From the NCBI RefSeq assembly GCF_000237925.1, contig NC_031496.1:18558245-18622244 (forward strand): a stretch of DNA of 64,000 nucleotides. Direction: 5' to 3'. The translations under genes were made by a program, and so were the position numbers. The stretch is from Schistosoma mansoni (taxonomy: Eukaryota > Platyhelminthes > Trematoda > Strigeidida > Schistosomatidae). This document shows positions 1 to 9,756 of this stretch, one piece after another (position 1 is the first letter of the stretch; each line of letters starts with the position of its first letter). Below the pieces are notes generated by a model. That model was not told the origin of the DNA. It saw only the letters and a list, made by a program, of their open reading frames with translations, and did no database searches.

Positions 1-215
1 ATCTTATGATACATTTGGTCTTTTAGCTACATAGATTCCATATCAAATTTAACTTAATATATAATTACTAAAAGATTACAACCATTGGGTTTTGAAAATC
101 GACTAGTTTTAAAAAATTACTAAGAAACCTGAAAATTTTAGGTTTAACTCTGTCATATTTCGAATGAAAACTTAAGATCAGTCATAAATTAGAAAAGTAA
201 ATGAATTCAATACTC

Positions 216-322
216 AGAAGGGGGTTTTGTGGAGATTTTAATAATTTTATATAGTTGGAATCATGAGTCCAGGTTTTCCATGGTGGTCTAGCTTCAATTG
301 ACTCATGATCTCAACTATACAT
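216..322. mobile_element. HHR family 2 element, internally deleted tail-to-tail copy
   Basis: This insertion is made of two inverted pieces of the family 2 3' tail: a reversed tail (GGGTTTTGTGGAGATT onward) joined to a forward tail (CCATGGTGGTCTAGCTTC onward). The tRNA-like head and the hammerhead are deleted. It is flanked by an exact 12-bp direct repeat, AATTCAATACTC, at 204-215 and 323-334, which I read as a target-site duplication. The two tails can pair into a hairpin. Confidence 0.75.
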
Positions 323-334
323 AATTCAATACTC

Positions 335-1200
335 TCTAGTTTTCTAGATAAAATGAATTCATGATAATAAAACACTTTCACGTATTATTTCGATTTATAC
401 CATGTACAAAACTTATTACTGTATAAATATTCTCATTAAGCTTAGAAATATCTTTAGGTACCTGATAATAGAAAGTCAAATTCTCTAGTTGTATATATTG
501 TTTAAAACTCTTACTTCATACATTATTATTAGTAGTATGTAAATGTTTTCTATTGTTACATTCAAATAAATATAGCAGTGATAGTGAATTTAATTAAACT
601 AAACTAAATTACAAAATGACTGGGGTTAATCAACATTTAAAATAAAACATTCCCACTGTGCACTGTAACAGCTAACTGGATTCATAAGCTAATGGAGGGT
701 TATGAATTATTTTTGCTATCACTGTAAGCTATGATGAATGCTGTCTTTCGTTCTATGTTTTTTCGTTTGATTTAGAGTTTTGTTGTATCTGGTGCTATTT
801 TAGTTTGCCTAAACATGCACATTTATACTACTGTTCTATTGTTAGCCGTCATCTTTTGTGAGCTAAAATGAATGCCTTTTGATTTTTCTTCAAAGTGCAT
901 ATATAATGATTTGTTTGCACTGTTCACTGGATGCGGGATGACTCCAATATAAGAAAAGTCGGTATATCATCTGACATATTTTGCTAATACTCTGAATAAA
1001 TTCTTTATTGTTCAGTATCTCAGACAGTAAAACTATTGATCCTAAGAGAATCTGAAATTTCCATACTTTGTGTCATAAAACAGAATTCAGAACAACTTCA
1101 TGTTCGAAGTTTCTGCATCCAACACATTGCTATAATTAATATGATAAGTAAGATTTAGGAAATAAAATAATATACTATTAAAAATAATTGAGTATTTAGT
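335..1200. other. AT-rich DNA without recognisable features
   Basis: Many stops in all frames, short A/T runs and no recognisable repeat family. I see nothing that can be annotated. Confidence 0.5.
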
Positions 1201-1254
1201 GGATTCGCTTCGAGATAATTCCTTATTTTTCGTTTATCAATCACCTTGATAATC

Positions 1255-1795
1255 GTTATCATATAAATACCGACCTTGTGAGAGTTCAGAAGGCGATAAG
1301 AAGATGCGACTACAGTTTATTATTAGACAACGTAGATAACAAAGTTACAAACACATCGAGCGAATTGGAGCAGAGAGGCGAATGTATGTGAGCGAGCGAA
1401 TATATTAGTAAATTTATAGTCAAATCGAATCAAGGCACAGAGAGGAAAGACAAGTGTTAAGAGAGGCGAAGTGAGACGAAGCGAAAGCAATTAAGATCCA
1501 AGCATATATATATGGGAGGGAGAATGATTCATCGAGAGAGTTACGGTGATATAAATATTCAACATGTATCAGTTCATAATAAAAAGATATCATTATCATT
1601 GGAATATAATCACTTCATAAATCACACCAATCAACATCGACGTGTACAGGACAAGCTATGAACTACATGTGGAGAAACTCAAACACTTCATTTCTACCCG
1701 AAGTTTGTGCTGATGATGTTGTTCAGAAGGACGATAAATGCTCTACGACCAAACCATCCAGTTCAGAGAACAAAACTCCATCAAAAATGGAAAAT
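1255..1795 (+). repeat. Possible LTR-type repeat remnant
   Basis: This stretch is richer in G and in purines than its surroundings (repeated GAGCGA, GAGGCGA and GAAGCGA words). It begins with a TATA-box-like TATAAATACC near 1263 and has an AATAAA-like signal near 1579. A short open frame from about 1659 (MNYMWRNSNTSF...) runs to a TAA near 1816. TATA box, AATAAA and downstream open frame would suit an LTR plus leader, but I cannot find both termini or a target duplication. A different dispersed repeat is equally possible. Confidence 0.3.
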
Positions 1796-1815
1796 TATTC
1801 TAGTAACAATTATTA

Positions 1816-2778
1816 AAGCTTTTCCCTAATGTTGTCAGAAACTTTTTCATTCATAAAGTAATTTAACATTTTACAATATAATTAATGTATATCAATTAGG
1901 TCAGTTAAATTTTTCAAACAAGATTTAATTTGATTTAAATCAATAAATAATCAATATTCAATTATTTATTTATTTATTTAAAACATCTTTCCAATTAACA
2001 TAACTAAGATAAAAACCAATGAAAATGGTAGTTTACTACATTTAGGAATATTAACATTTGATAAAAATTCTTAGCGAGATGATAATTTATAGACGAACCA
2101 ATCAGATATAAGGAAACAGGTCTCGGCTTTTGGCGCGAAATTCAGTCATCCATTGAGCTAAATACAGTTTTGGCATTTTAACTGATGTCAGTTCGTAATG
2201 AAAACCCTAAATATAATTCCTAACCCTAACTATCAACTGTAAATATTATTCCTAATTCCTCACACTGGTTTATAACCCTTATTTAGCCGTAGTTTGTAGG
2301 TGAACATTCTTAGTGTTTTTAGCGTCGCTTGAAGGTCATCCATAAACCATAGTCTCCCCAAATTTTAAAATGAATATCATTTATGAACTTTATCAAATCC
2401 GATAAATTTATTGAGATAAATATAAATCTGAGAGATAAGAAATGGAATTAATCTTAGCAATATGAATCACTGAATTACTTTGTTAGTAAAGCTGTCATGT
2501 ACAAACTAAATGAAACATAAGTGTTACTACAGATAGTATATATATTCATTACTTTCAAAGGATACCTTTAAATGTGAATTTAAAGGTAAGATTTATCACT
2601 GACCGATATCAGTTGGAAAATAGCTAAGTTTTCATTAATAAATATCTCACTGGTATTGTACTCCTTGGAAAATCTAAATGTCTTGGGGTGGAGATCATTA
2701 TTTGTTTGTAAGATTTTGATACTAAGACAGGATATCTATCCAGTGCTTCTGTTAGTGGGATATAGATTGGATTAAGCA
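1816..2778. other. AT-rich DNA with a short telomere-like stretch
   Basis: No coding signal. At about 2205-2230 there are AACCCTAA and TAACCCTAAC words, too few and too irregular to be a real interstitial telomere. The segment around 2100-2350 has a more balanced composition and is probably an old dispersed repeat, but no second copy in this window proves it. Confidence 0.4.
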
Positions 2779-3093
2779 TGTTTTATGCATGATGGTGTTG
2801 CTGCGCGCTGATTGGTTAATTTTAAACCGATCAGCCCGGGCATATTATTGCAGAAAAATCTATAAGCTTCTTATGCATATACTATAAATATATGAACGAT
2901 ATTTAAACTATTGATTGCTGATGGCTGATTGCTGATTGCGAATGGCTGTTCACATACCATTGTTATTTTGAATACAATTTCATTCCTGTTCAACGTGTTC
3001 TGATTTTGGGGTCTTGTCGAGTGTCATCGTATAAGAATACTAAGCAATAGGAATAGCTGGGTCGTTTATATAGCAAAAAATACAATTATAACA
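2779..3093 (+). repeat. Putative solo LTR (unconfirmed)
   Basis: This 315-bp block begins TGTTTTATGC and ends AATTATAACA, giving an imperfect TG...CA inverted terminus. It holds a TATA-like ACTATAAATATATG near 2880 and a short tandem cluster of GATTGCTGATGGCTG-like words at about 2912-2948. No clear target-site duplication flanks it, so the boundaries are uncertain. A different moderately GC-rich repeat remains possible. Confidence 0.35.
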
Positions 3094-3316
3094 GCTTCCC
3101 GTTTTTTTATATGTCTTCATTTAGTGTTTGTCTAGGATGAAAGTTGACTTTTTTAATCTAACCAATATTAATATTTCTAAAATCTTAAAATATTAGTCTA
3201 TAATAAAAGTGTTATAACATCATTTTTAACAGAGAAATTTAATGGTAAGAAACTGGAAAGGAAACAAAAATGTAAAAATGTTATATCTATATTTTATTTA
3301 GTTAGCTTGTGTATTT

Positions 3317-3545
3317 GGTCCCGGAGTGAACATCAACTGTGGGATGCAGGTATATCCAGCTGACGAGTCCCGAACAGGACGAGACGCGCGTCCTGGATCC
3401 CACTGCTAGCCACTATCCATCTCTGCTTATCATGCTTGTGAATTAAGGTATATCGAGGCAATACGCACAGTATGCACATATGCCAATTAGAGACTGACTA
3501 GTTGCAGTCCTAACACATCGATGGAAAGATTCAAACAAACAATAC
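3317..3545 (+). mobile_element. HHR family 1 (Sm-alpha-like) element
   Basis: A family 1 copy, 5'-truncated downstream of the tRNA-like head. It contains the CCCGGAGTGAACATC segment, a hammerhead, the GCTAGCCACTATCCATC tail and the distal segment ending TTCAAACAAACAATAC. Other copies at 26.0 and 40.4 kb share the order. I found no convincing direct repeat around it. Confidence 0.8.
3346..3406 (+). ncRNA. Hammerhead ribozyme, core-mutated
   Basis: Stem I pairs ATCCAG with CTGGAT, closed farther out by GCAG/CTGC. The core CTGACGA is intact and stem II GTCC/GGAC is perfect. The conserved GAAA reads GAGA (A14 to G), which should abolish or strongly reduce cleavage. The cleavage triplet GTC is at 3390-3392. 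The structure is known from schistosome Sm-alpha hammerheads; inactivity is inferred from the core change. Confidence 0.8.
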
Positions 3546-5730
3546 CATCCATCTTCGCTTAGTAAATTACTGTCTAGAATATTTTGATGTAGGCAGCCTA
3601 CATTCAAGTAAACTAACATTTTCAGTTTAAGTGGAATACTGAATTCATTCTTTTATTAATTATATGAAGAATGGTTTACTCTAAAGACAGATTTCATGAA
3701 ATTATTTGAATAACAATAAATATTGATTGAGAAAAGAATAGGTATTTTGTACAATTGTTATATAATTTACATATATGAAGAATTGCTCACATCAAAGCAT
3801 GTTGGAGAATCTTAATCGGTTCCTTATAATTTATGTAATTCGAGATCTTGTTAAGCTCAGAAAGCAATATGAGTTAATTCTATTACATAAGTTAAATGGT
3901 TTAATATTCAGTTTAGGATATAAAGTGTTAAAGCTGATCCTGCCGCATGTCATGGATGAATGGTACCTAAAAGGATCTAAGAAAAGCGAGATAGTTATTA
4001 AGTTTCGTCTATTATCTATTGCTCATTGGATGTTGTTTCCGTGGAAAGTGCAAGTGACATTAAAGTGTATACTATTGGAAAGTTCAACATTTGCTTTAAC
4101 ATATGGGTTAATTGTTTTTCAATAAATCTTCAATTCAAAGATACTAATGTCATGAATTTAAAAAGACATCCAAGAACATCATTAAAGTTACTTTAATAAA
4201 CTACTATGTTATAATAATGTAGCATCAGTAACAGATCGAGAATGAAATAATAAGAAATCCATGTTCAGACAGAGGTCAATCACATTAGTGGCAGTCACAA
4301 AATTTACGTGTGATATTACTTCCTGAAATATGTGCTCTAATAAACATTATTCAAATCACAATGAAATTTCTTTATAATCAGCACAAATATGTAAGTAATA
4401 AGTAAATTCACAACGGATGTCTTGTGAATATATTGTACAAAAATGATATTTTGTCGATGATATACATATATATCTATCTTCATTAAGTCGCAATTTCACA
4501 TCCGTCATAAACCATTGCTAACATCCACATTCTCATTCACCATGAAGAAATTATATCCACGAATAAACATGACTGACAGTAAGTGCATTACTCAATTCAT
4601 ATCACTCAACTCGGTTTCCATTAGAATGAGATGGACAGATATTTCAACAAGCGAAACCAAACAAATCACACAATATCTGGTGGTGACGTGATATGTCTCA
4701 TTGTTAGAATTCGAAGAACAAGATTATGGATTGGTACATCATTCATTCAAGTAAAGTCACTGCTCACATATCGTCAGCTACAACAGTATGATCACCAAAC
4801 AATAATTACACGAGTCATAAATGTCATCATTCAGTTTTCCAACAAATTAGATTCTCACACGGATGTTGTGTTGAACTCCAGAATGCTTGAATTACTCACA
4901 CGTTAGCACCATGCATAATTGTTGCGATTGACTACACATTGTAACATATATCCATCCAATGGTAAATGTTGTGTGAATAATTGTCAACAGATGTGAATCT
5001 CACATTGACACATGAGTGACACAATGAACGATTAGAATGAATCGATTTTAGTATTTAGATACCCACAATTTGGATTGTTTGCTACATGCGAACGAAATGA
5101 GACTGTCTGGTGGAGCATTGTGGTGACTTCATTTCGATCATTAGGCATTCCATGAATGCGATTCCAATTTTATTGGATCACAAACTGTGAAAATCCCATA
5201 ATTTCACTAATTTGGTAATCAAACAATAGATAGTAGCTACTCAAAAGCCACTAACCTAATTCTTGGTATGATTCGGCTTCTCGTCACTTGAAAACAACAT
5301 CCCAATATTTAGAAATAAGTCAGTTAACAATTAATCAGTAAATAGATTATTTAGTCACATTTTAAAACTTCATCCAAACTCTTTTGAAATATTTATGCCA
5401 AATGCACTCTTATTTTATTTATTTGTCAGATAATATTCTCCTTTTGTGTCATGACTGTGTAACTCACAATATTGTTCTTCTTTTGTTCTTTTAACCAATA
5501 AATCGAATACCACTTGTCTGTTTAGTGTGTGGAGATTAATACAAGTAATTATTTTAAAAATCGAATAAGGGAAAGGTAGATACAAAATATGAGCACATTT
5601 GTAGGATACATTAGTTACAATTTCATCATGTTTCCGGTAAATAATTGTGTTGATTTTGAATCTGTTAAATGAATATAATTCAAATTATCTTCTGTAGATT
5701 TCAAATAAACGTTTTCGAGAACATATTATC
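3546..5730. other. AT-rich DNA without supported genes
   Basis: Two modest open frames (3775-4125 and 4631-4906, plus) have the Ile/Leu/Lys/Asn-rich composition of chance translation and no motif I recognise. No repeat family of this window is evident here. Confidence 0.5.
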
Positions 5731-5734
5731 ATTT

Positions 5735-6036
5735 TGTGGTGTGGGTTACTTATATCCACATAAGTAGTATATGGTGATGGTCAGACATAGAATGTATTTT
5801 GGCAGAAGATCGATAAGGAAAGAACAGAAATGAAGCGCAATCGATATGGAAATGTATGAACAATAAAATCAAAGAAGATGGACTGATACTTGCAGAAGGA
5901 ACAGTCAAGATTGAGACAATTAATTATTATTTTGCAAATTAGCTGTTTATTGTATGGTCATCAGATTTTAGTGAGATAGTCTGTAATTTGTACTTAAATA
6001 CATTTGATTGTCCTCACTCGTCACCTGTTCATTACA
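5735..6036 (+). repeat. Solo LTR of an LTR retrotransposon (copy 1)
   Basis: This 302-bp block begins TGTGGTGTGG and ends TTCATTACA. It aligns along its whole length with 54653-54953, sharing for example CTTATATCCA, AAGTAGTATATG, GGTCAGACATAG, GATTGAGACAATT and CTTAAATACAT. It is flanked by an exact 4-bp direct repeat, ATTT (5731-5734 and 6037-6040), as expected for integrase-mediated insertion. No internal coding region adjoins it, so it is a solo LTR left by recombination. A Ty3/gypsy-type schistosome element (Boudicca or Saci class) is likely from the size, but I cannot fix the family. Confidence 0.8.
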
Positions 6037-6040
6037 ATTT

Positions 6041-6520
6041 CACTGACAAACATGCAGCTTCTTGTAAGCTAGGATTTTGGGTCATTAAATTAAGTTTTAT
6101 TTTATTATTGTATTGTAATTATTTCATTTTACAGAAATAGTTATAGATTCTCACTTGTGTGTCAGTTTCAGTAAAGTTAATACACAATATTATTAAATAG
6201 AATTTCAAGTAAGTTGTGTTAGTATATTCAATGTGAAGTTTTAAGTAAAACACTAGAGAATTAAAACCTTCATTTTTAATAAGAAACTGATGAACATATA
6301 TAATAACAAAAAAGAACAATTCTACAATATATAATGACTGATTCTTTGTTTTAGTTCACTAAATTAACGAACATTGGTCCTTTGAACAGAAGATAAGATC
6401 TCGATCTATAAGCATTTATTATTATAAAAATGTTGACATGAAAATGATTTTAATAGTTAATCATATTTCGTTTTATTGAAATTCCAATCGATTGGATTCT
6501 AACCTTAGAACACTATAGTA
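6041..6520. other. AT-rich spacer
   Basis: Long runs of A and T with no repeat or coding signal that I recognise. A 66-codon minus frame here is very Phe/Ile/Tyr-rich and looks like chance. Confidence 0.5.
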
Positions 6521-6852
6521 TTTATAAGCAAAAATGAATAATGGCTAGCAGTGGAATCCAGGAAGCGCGTCTCGTCCTATTTGGGACTCGTCAGCTGGAT
6601 GTACCTGCATCTCAGAGTTGATGTTCACTCTGGGACTCTAACCCAGTATCGTTCGCTTCAAACGCCATCGTGTTATCCATTTCGCTACTGAGTTCCGATA
6701 GCCACGAAACACGCGTCCTGGATTCCACTGTTAGCTCATAAAGCTTATGACTTCAGGCAATATCGAGGCAGTCCACATAGGATGAATATATACCAACAAG
6801 AGACTGATTAATTTCAGTCCAAAATAACGATGGGAGGATACAAGTAAACAGC
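6521..6852. mobile_element. HHR family 1 element, inverted chimera
   Basis: The left part (6521-6695) is a minus-strand copy with hammerhead and tRNA-like head; read on the minus strand the head holds TGGATAAC and GGCGTTTGAAGCGAAC. From about 6703 the sequence switches to a plus-strand 3' half-hammerhead (GAAACACGCGTCCTGGATTC) and the usual plus-strand tail. The two hammerhead arms (about 6544-6572 and 6700-6732) are inverted repeats, so the locus is head-to-head at its centre with tails outward. Confidence 0.8.
6548..6608 (-). ncRNA. Hammerhead ribozyme, core-mutated
   Basis: On the minus strand the core CTGACGA and stem II (GTCCCAAATAGGAC) are intact. GAAA reads GAGA, and the base before the cleavage U is T instead of G (CGCGCTTC), breaking the second stem III pair. 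Stem I ATCCAG/CTGGAT is intact. Probably inactive. Confidence 0.75.
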
Positions 6853-8317
6853 AACAAGTGACTATAGTATTATTTTTAAAAAGTTATGCTTAAATTTGAT
6901 TGTTAATAGTAACTGACATTACTGTCAATAATGTATAAAGAGAAATGATACGTTGAACTAATTAAACCAACAGACATTGATACATGATATAGTAATGACT
7001 TAACTGACCAAAATAAAGTGAGAACAAAGATTTGGAAATATGTAACTGTTAATGTTAATTGCAATGCACTGCAGGCAATGTAACAATCATATCAATAGAC
7101 ATCATATATTGATACATGAAATATTTATAAAAAACATCAGAATGCGTCAGAGGTATTACTAATAAATGTAACAGAGTTTGCAGATTTCTTATTACGTTTT
7201 CTCCCCTAAACTATTGTTTTGCTGTCATATTTAATTGTTACTCTCAGTTATTTACTGATGAGTCCCAACAAGTATAATACCTAGTTCAACTACATTCAAT
7301 AATATAATATGTCAACTTCTGATGTACCCAAACCCGACCTCAAATCATTTAATTTGATCTAGTTTTCAGAAGGTAGGGGTGATAATCTGAATGAAACTAG
7401 ACAAATCAGGTGCTTAGGCTATCATCCTATCTCAAGGCCAGATACTTAGTGGGACAAGCTATTGGATGTGGCTGATTACGCGTTTGTCAAGGTTTTGACT
7501 CATATGTGAGGAATATATTTATGCACCATGATTCATTTCGCTAACTACAGCTTCTTCTTAGTCTTTTCACTAACATAGTAGGTTGGTCTTGTGTACAGGA
7601 AGCACATATATTGACATCAGAATCAGACGACAACGGAACATAGCGGCTTTAATCTATGTTATTCCACTTGTTTAACATTTATAACGTAGTGCCAGTCTAA
7701 TGTAATCATTTGATTGTAAACACTAAGTATAATGATCATCTTGCAATAGATAAATAGATAATTTTATTATCGTACATGTTTTATACTATATACCATCTAT
7801 GGTTTAACCATTTCAAAAAGCTGTATGTCTGAGAATAGATTGAACATAGTATTTGTTGTTAATTTCTTTAAGAGATAATTAATAGGTAGGAAATATGGAA
7901 ATAAATGAGTGATACTGTACTGTAGTTGTTGTACCAGGTTTCAATAGTGAAACTAAATTTGTTATTTGTAATGTTATCTCTTATATACTTATAGTCTTAA
8001 TGACTAATTATCAATACATTGTTAGGTTATCAGAAGTATTGGGAATATCATAAATGATTATAATAGTCACATTTAGTCCTCTGTGAAATCTGTATTCTTA
8101 TAATCTTAACTGAGATTTTGCCATAAAATTATCATCTAGATCTTTTGAAATTTGAACATTCTTATACTATCTACTCATTTCTAAATTTTATAAATGGTAG
8201 TCTAAATAATATCAATCTTTTAAGTTGTTGACTGATTCAACAAAAGATCCACTACATTTGTTTCTGATTCATGGTCTGATACAGTCTTAATAATTCTATT
8301 AGACAATGAATTCTGTT
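6853..8317. other. AT-rich DNA, possible old repeat at about 7320-7700
   Basis: No supported gene. The stretch 7320-7700 is less AT-rich than its surroundings and may be an old dispersed repeat, but it has no partner in this window. Confidence 0.4.
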
Positions 8318-8743
8318 CACTTAGTATTGTTTGTTTGAATCTTCCCATTGATGTTTAGGACTGCGACTGGTCAGTCTCTTATTGGCATATGTGCATACTG
8401 TGCGTATTGCTTCGATATAGCCTTAATTCACAAGCATTGTAAGCAAAGATGGATAGTGGCTAGCAGAGGAACCCAGGACGAATAGGATGAAACGCTCGTC
8501 CTGGANNNNNNNNNNNNNNNNNNNNNNNNNNNNNNNNNNNNNNNNNNNNNNNNNNNNNNNNNNNNNNNNNNNNNNNNNNNNNNNNNNNNNNNNNNNNNNN
8601 NNNNNNNNNNNNNNNNNNNNNNNNNNNNNNNNNNNNNNNNNNNNNNNNNNNNNNNNNNNNNNNNNNNNNNNNNNNNNNNNNNNNNNNNNNNNNNNNNNNN
8701 NNNNNCTCTTCTTTTTTAGCCACTATCCATCTTTGCTTACAAT
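8318..8743. mobile_element. HHR family 1 element(s) interrupted by an assembly gap
   Basis: The left side runs through the normal minus-orientation element (CTTCCCATTGATG, CTCTTATTGGCATATG, AAGCAAAGATGGATAGTGGC). After CCAGGACG at about 8478 it flips into a plus-strand half-hammerhead (AATAGGATGAAACGCTCGTC). After the gap the plus-strand tail TAGCCACTATCCATC follows. The outer arms 8436-8462 and 8717-8743 are perfect 27-bp inverted repeats, so the unsequenced part sits inside a palindromic arrangement. Confidence 0.75.
8506..8705. other. Assembly gap (200 N)
   Basis: Exactly 200 undetermined bases, a conventional placeholder length, so the true size is unknown. The gap lies within a hammerhead repeat. 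Open frames that appear to cross it are artefacts. Confidence 0.98.
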
Positions 8744-9460
8744 TAATTATGTTGTTGGCCTAATCAGATTATCCAATTTATCTATTTGATTTCAATTTTG
8801 AATCGGTTAAATATTTATGTAAAGATCTGGAATCATAAACTAGATATTGTTGTCTGATATTTATAGGTTCAAGTCAGACTTATAGTATTAATAGTAATAA
8901 TCACACGTCTTATTCATTTTACTTTCTAGACACATTATCATGAATGTAAACAATAAGGTTAGTTAAAGTACATGGAATAATTACAAAATTGTATTAATCT
9001 AATCTTTATATTCTCATCTTAAAAATGATCAAATGAAGCCTAACCCAGTAAAAATTGAACTTTTAATTGAATTAATTTAATGTTTCACGTATTAAAAATA
9101 AAATCATTTATGGTTGAAATAGTACAACAACTAATGAATACAAAAAGTGAAGAGCAGTTAGTTCATGACAAATGAGTCGATAAAAACGTATTATGACAAT
9201 AAAAATTATGTCAAGTTTTATTCGCTTTAATGAAACAATATCCAAGGTGACTTAAAGTGAAATTTTCTGTTGCTTTTTCACTGATGACTGTAATAAGCCT
9301 CTATTACTTCTCTAAATTACTTAGTTAACTGTTGTGATGTCCATGATATCGGGAAATCAATTCAAGAAATCCATATACTAACAGAGACTGGCCAATCTTA
9401 GTCATGAATATTATCAACTGGAAAACACTAATTTTTTCAATTAAAATTATGTGACTAATG
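8744..9460. other. AT-rich spacer
   Basis: No coding or repeat signal recognised. Confidence 0.5.
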
Positions 9461-9465
9461 CAAAT

Positions 9466-9600
9466 TAGTAGCTCAGTGGATAACTCTCTAACATTTAAAG
9501 TAAAGGGTACCGAGTTCGATTCTCAGCGTAAGCATCGGTATCGTGATGCGAGTACCATACGGTGCGAAACAATAGTCCCACATTCCACTTTTAATCACTG
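9466..9600 (+). repeat. tRNA-derived element, possible third hammerhead-bearing family
   Basis: The head looks like a tRNA: a box A-like TAGCTCAGTGGATAAC at about 9470, then a box B-like GAGTTCGATTCTC about 40 bases on. Downstream comes GTGATGCGAGTACC, a four-base loop, GGTGCGAAAC, AATA and GTC. That gives a 5-bp stem II (GTACC/GGTGC), GAAAC, a minimal A-U/C-G stem III with loop AATA, and a GTC cleavage triplet. The 5' core has one extra base (TGATGCGA, where TGANGA is expected) and stem I does not pair, so any ribozyme is degenerate. Confidence 0.4.
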
Positions 9601-9756
9601 TTCAATATGCAATTAATCACCGTTAGTTTATTATGATCTGTCATTATTAAGAAAACATTTCTTGTTCTTTCTCTTATTAAAAATGTTTAGGGTAAAATAT
9701 TTCTGTGTTACCGATATAAGAGGTCAGATCTAAATTACAGTAATAAAATCTTTATT

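Noticed and set aside
2205-2230. Interstitial telomere repeat
   Set aside because: Only two or three irregular CCCTAA words; no array.
3775-4125. 116-codon plus frame
   Set aside because: Ile/Leu/Lys-rich, no motif, no splice or promoter support; expected by chance in AT-rich DNA.
8460-8789. Open frames crossing the N block on both strands
   Set aside because: They exist only because Ns contain no stops.
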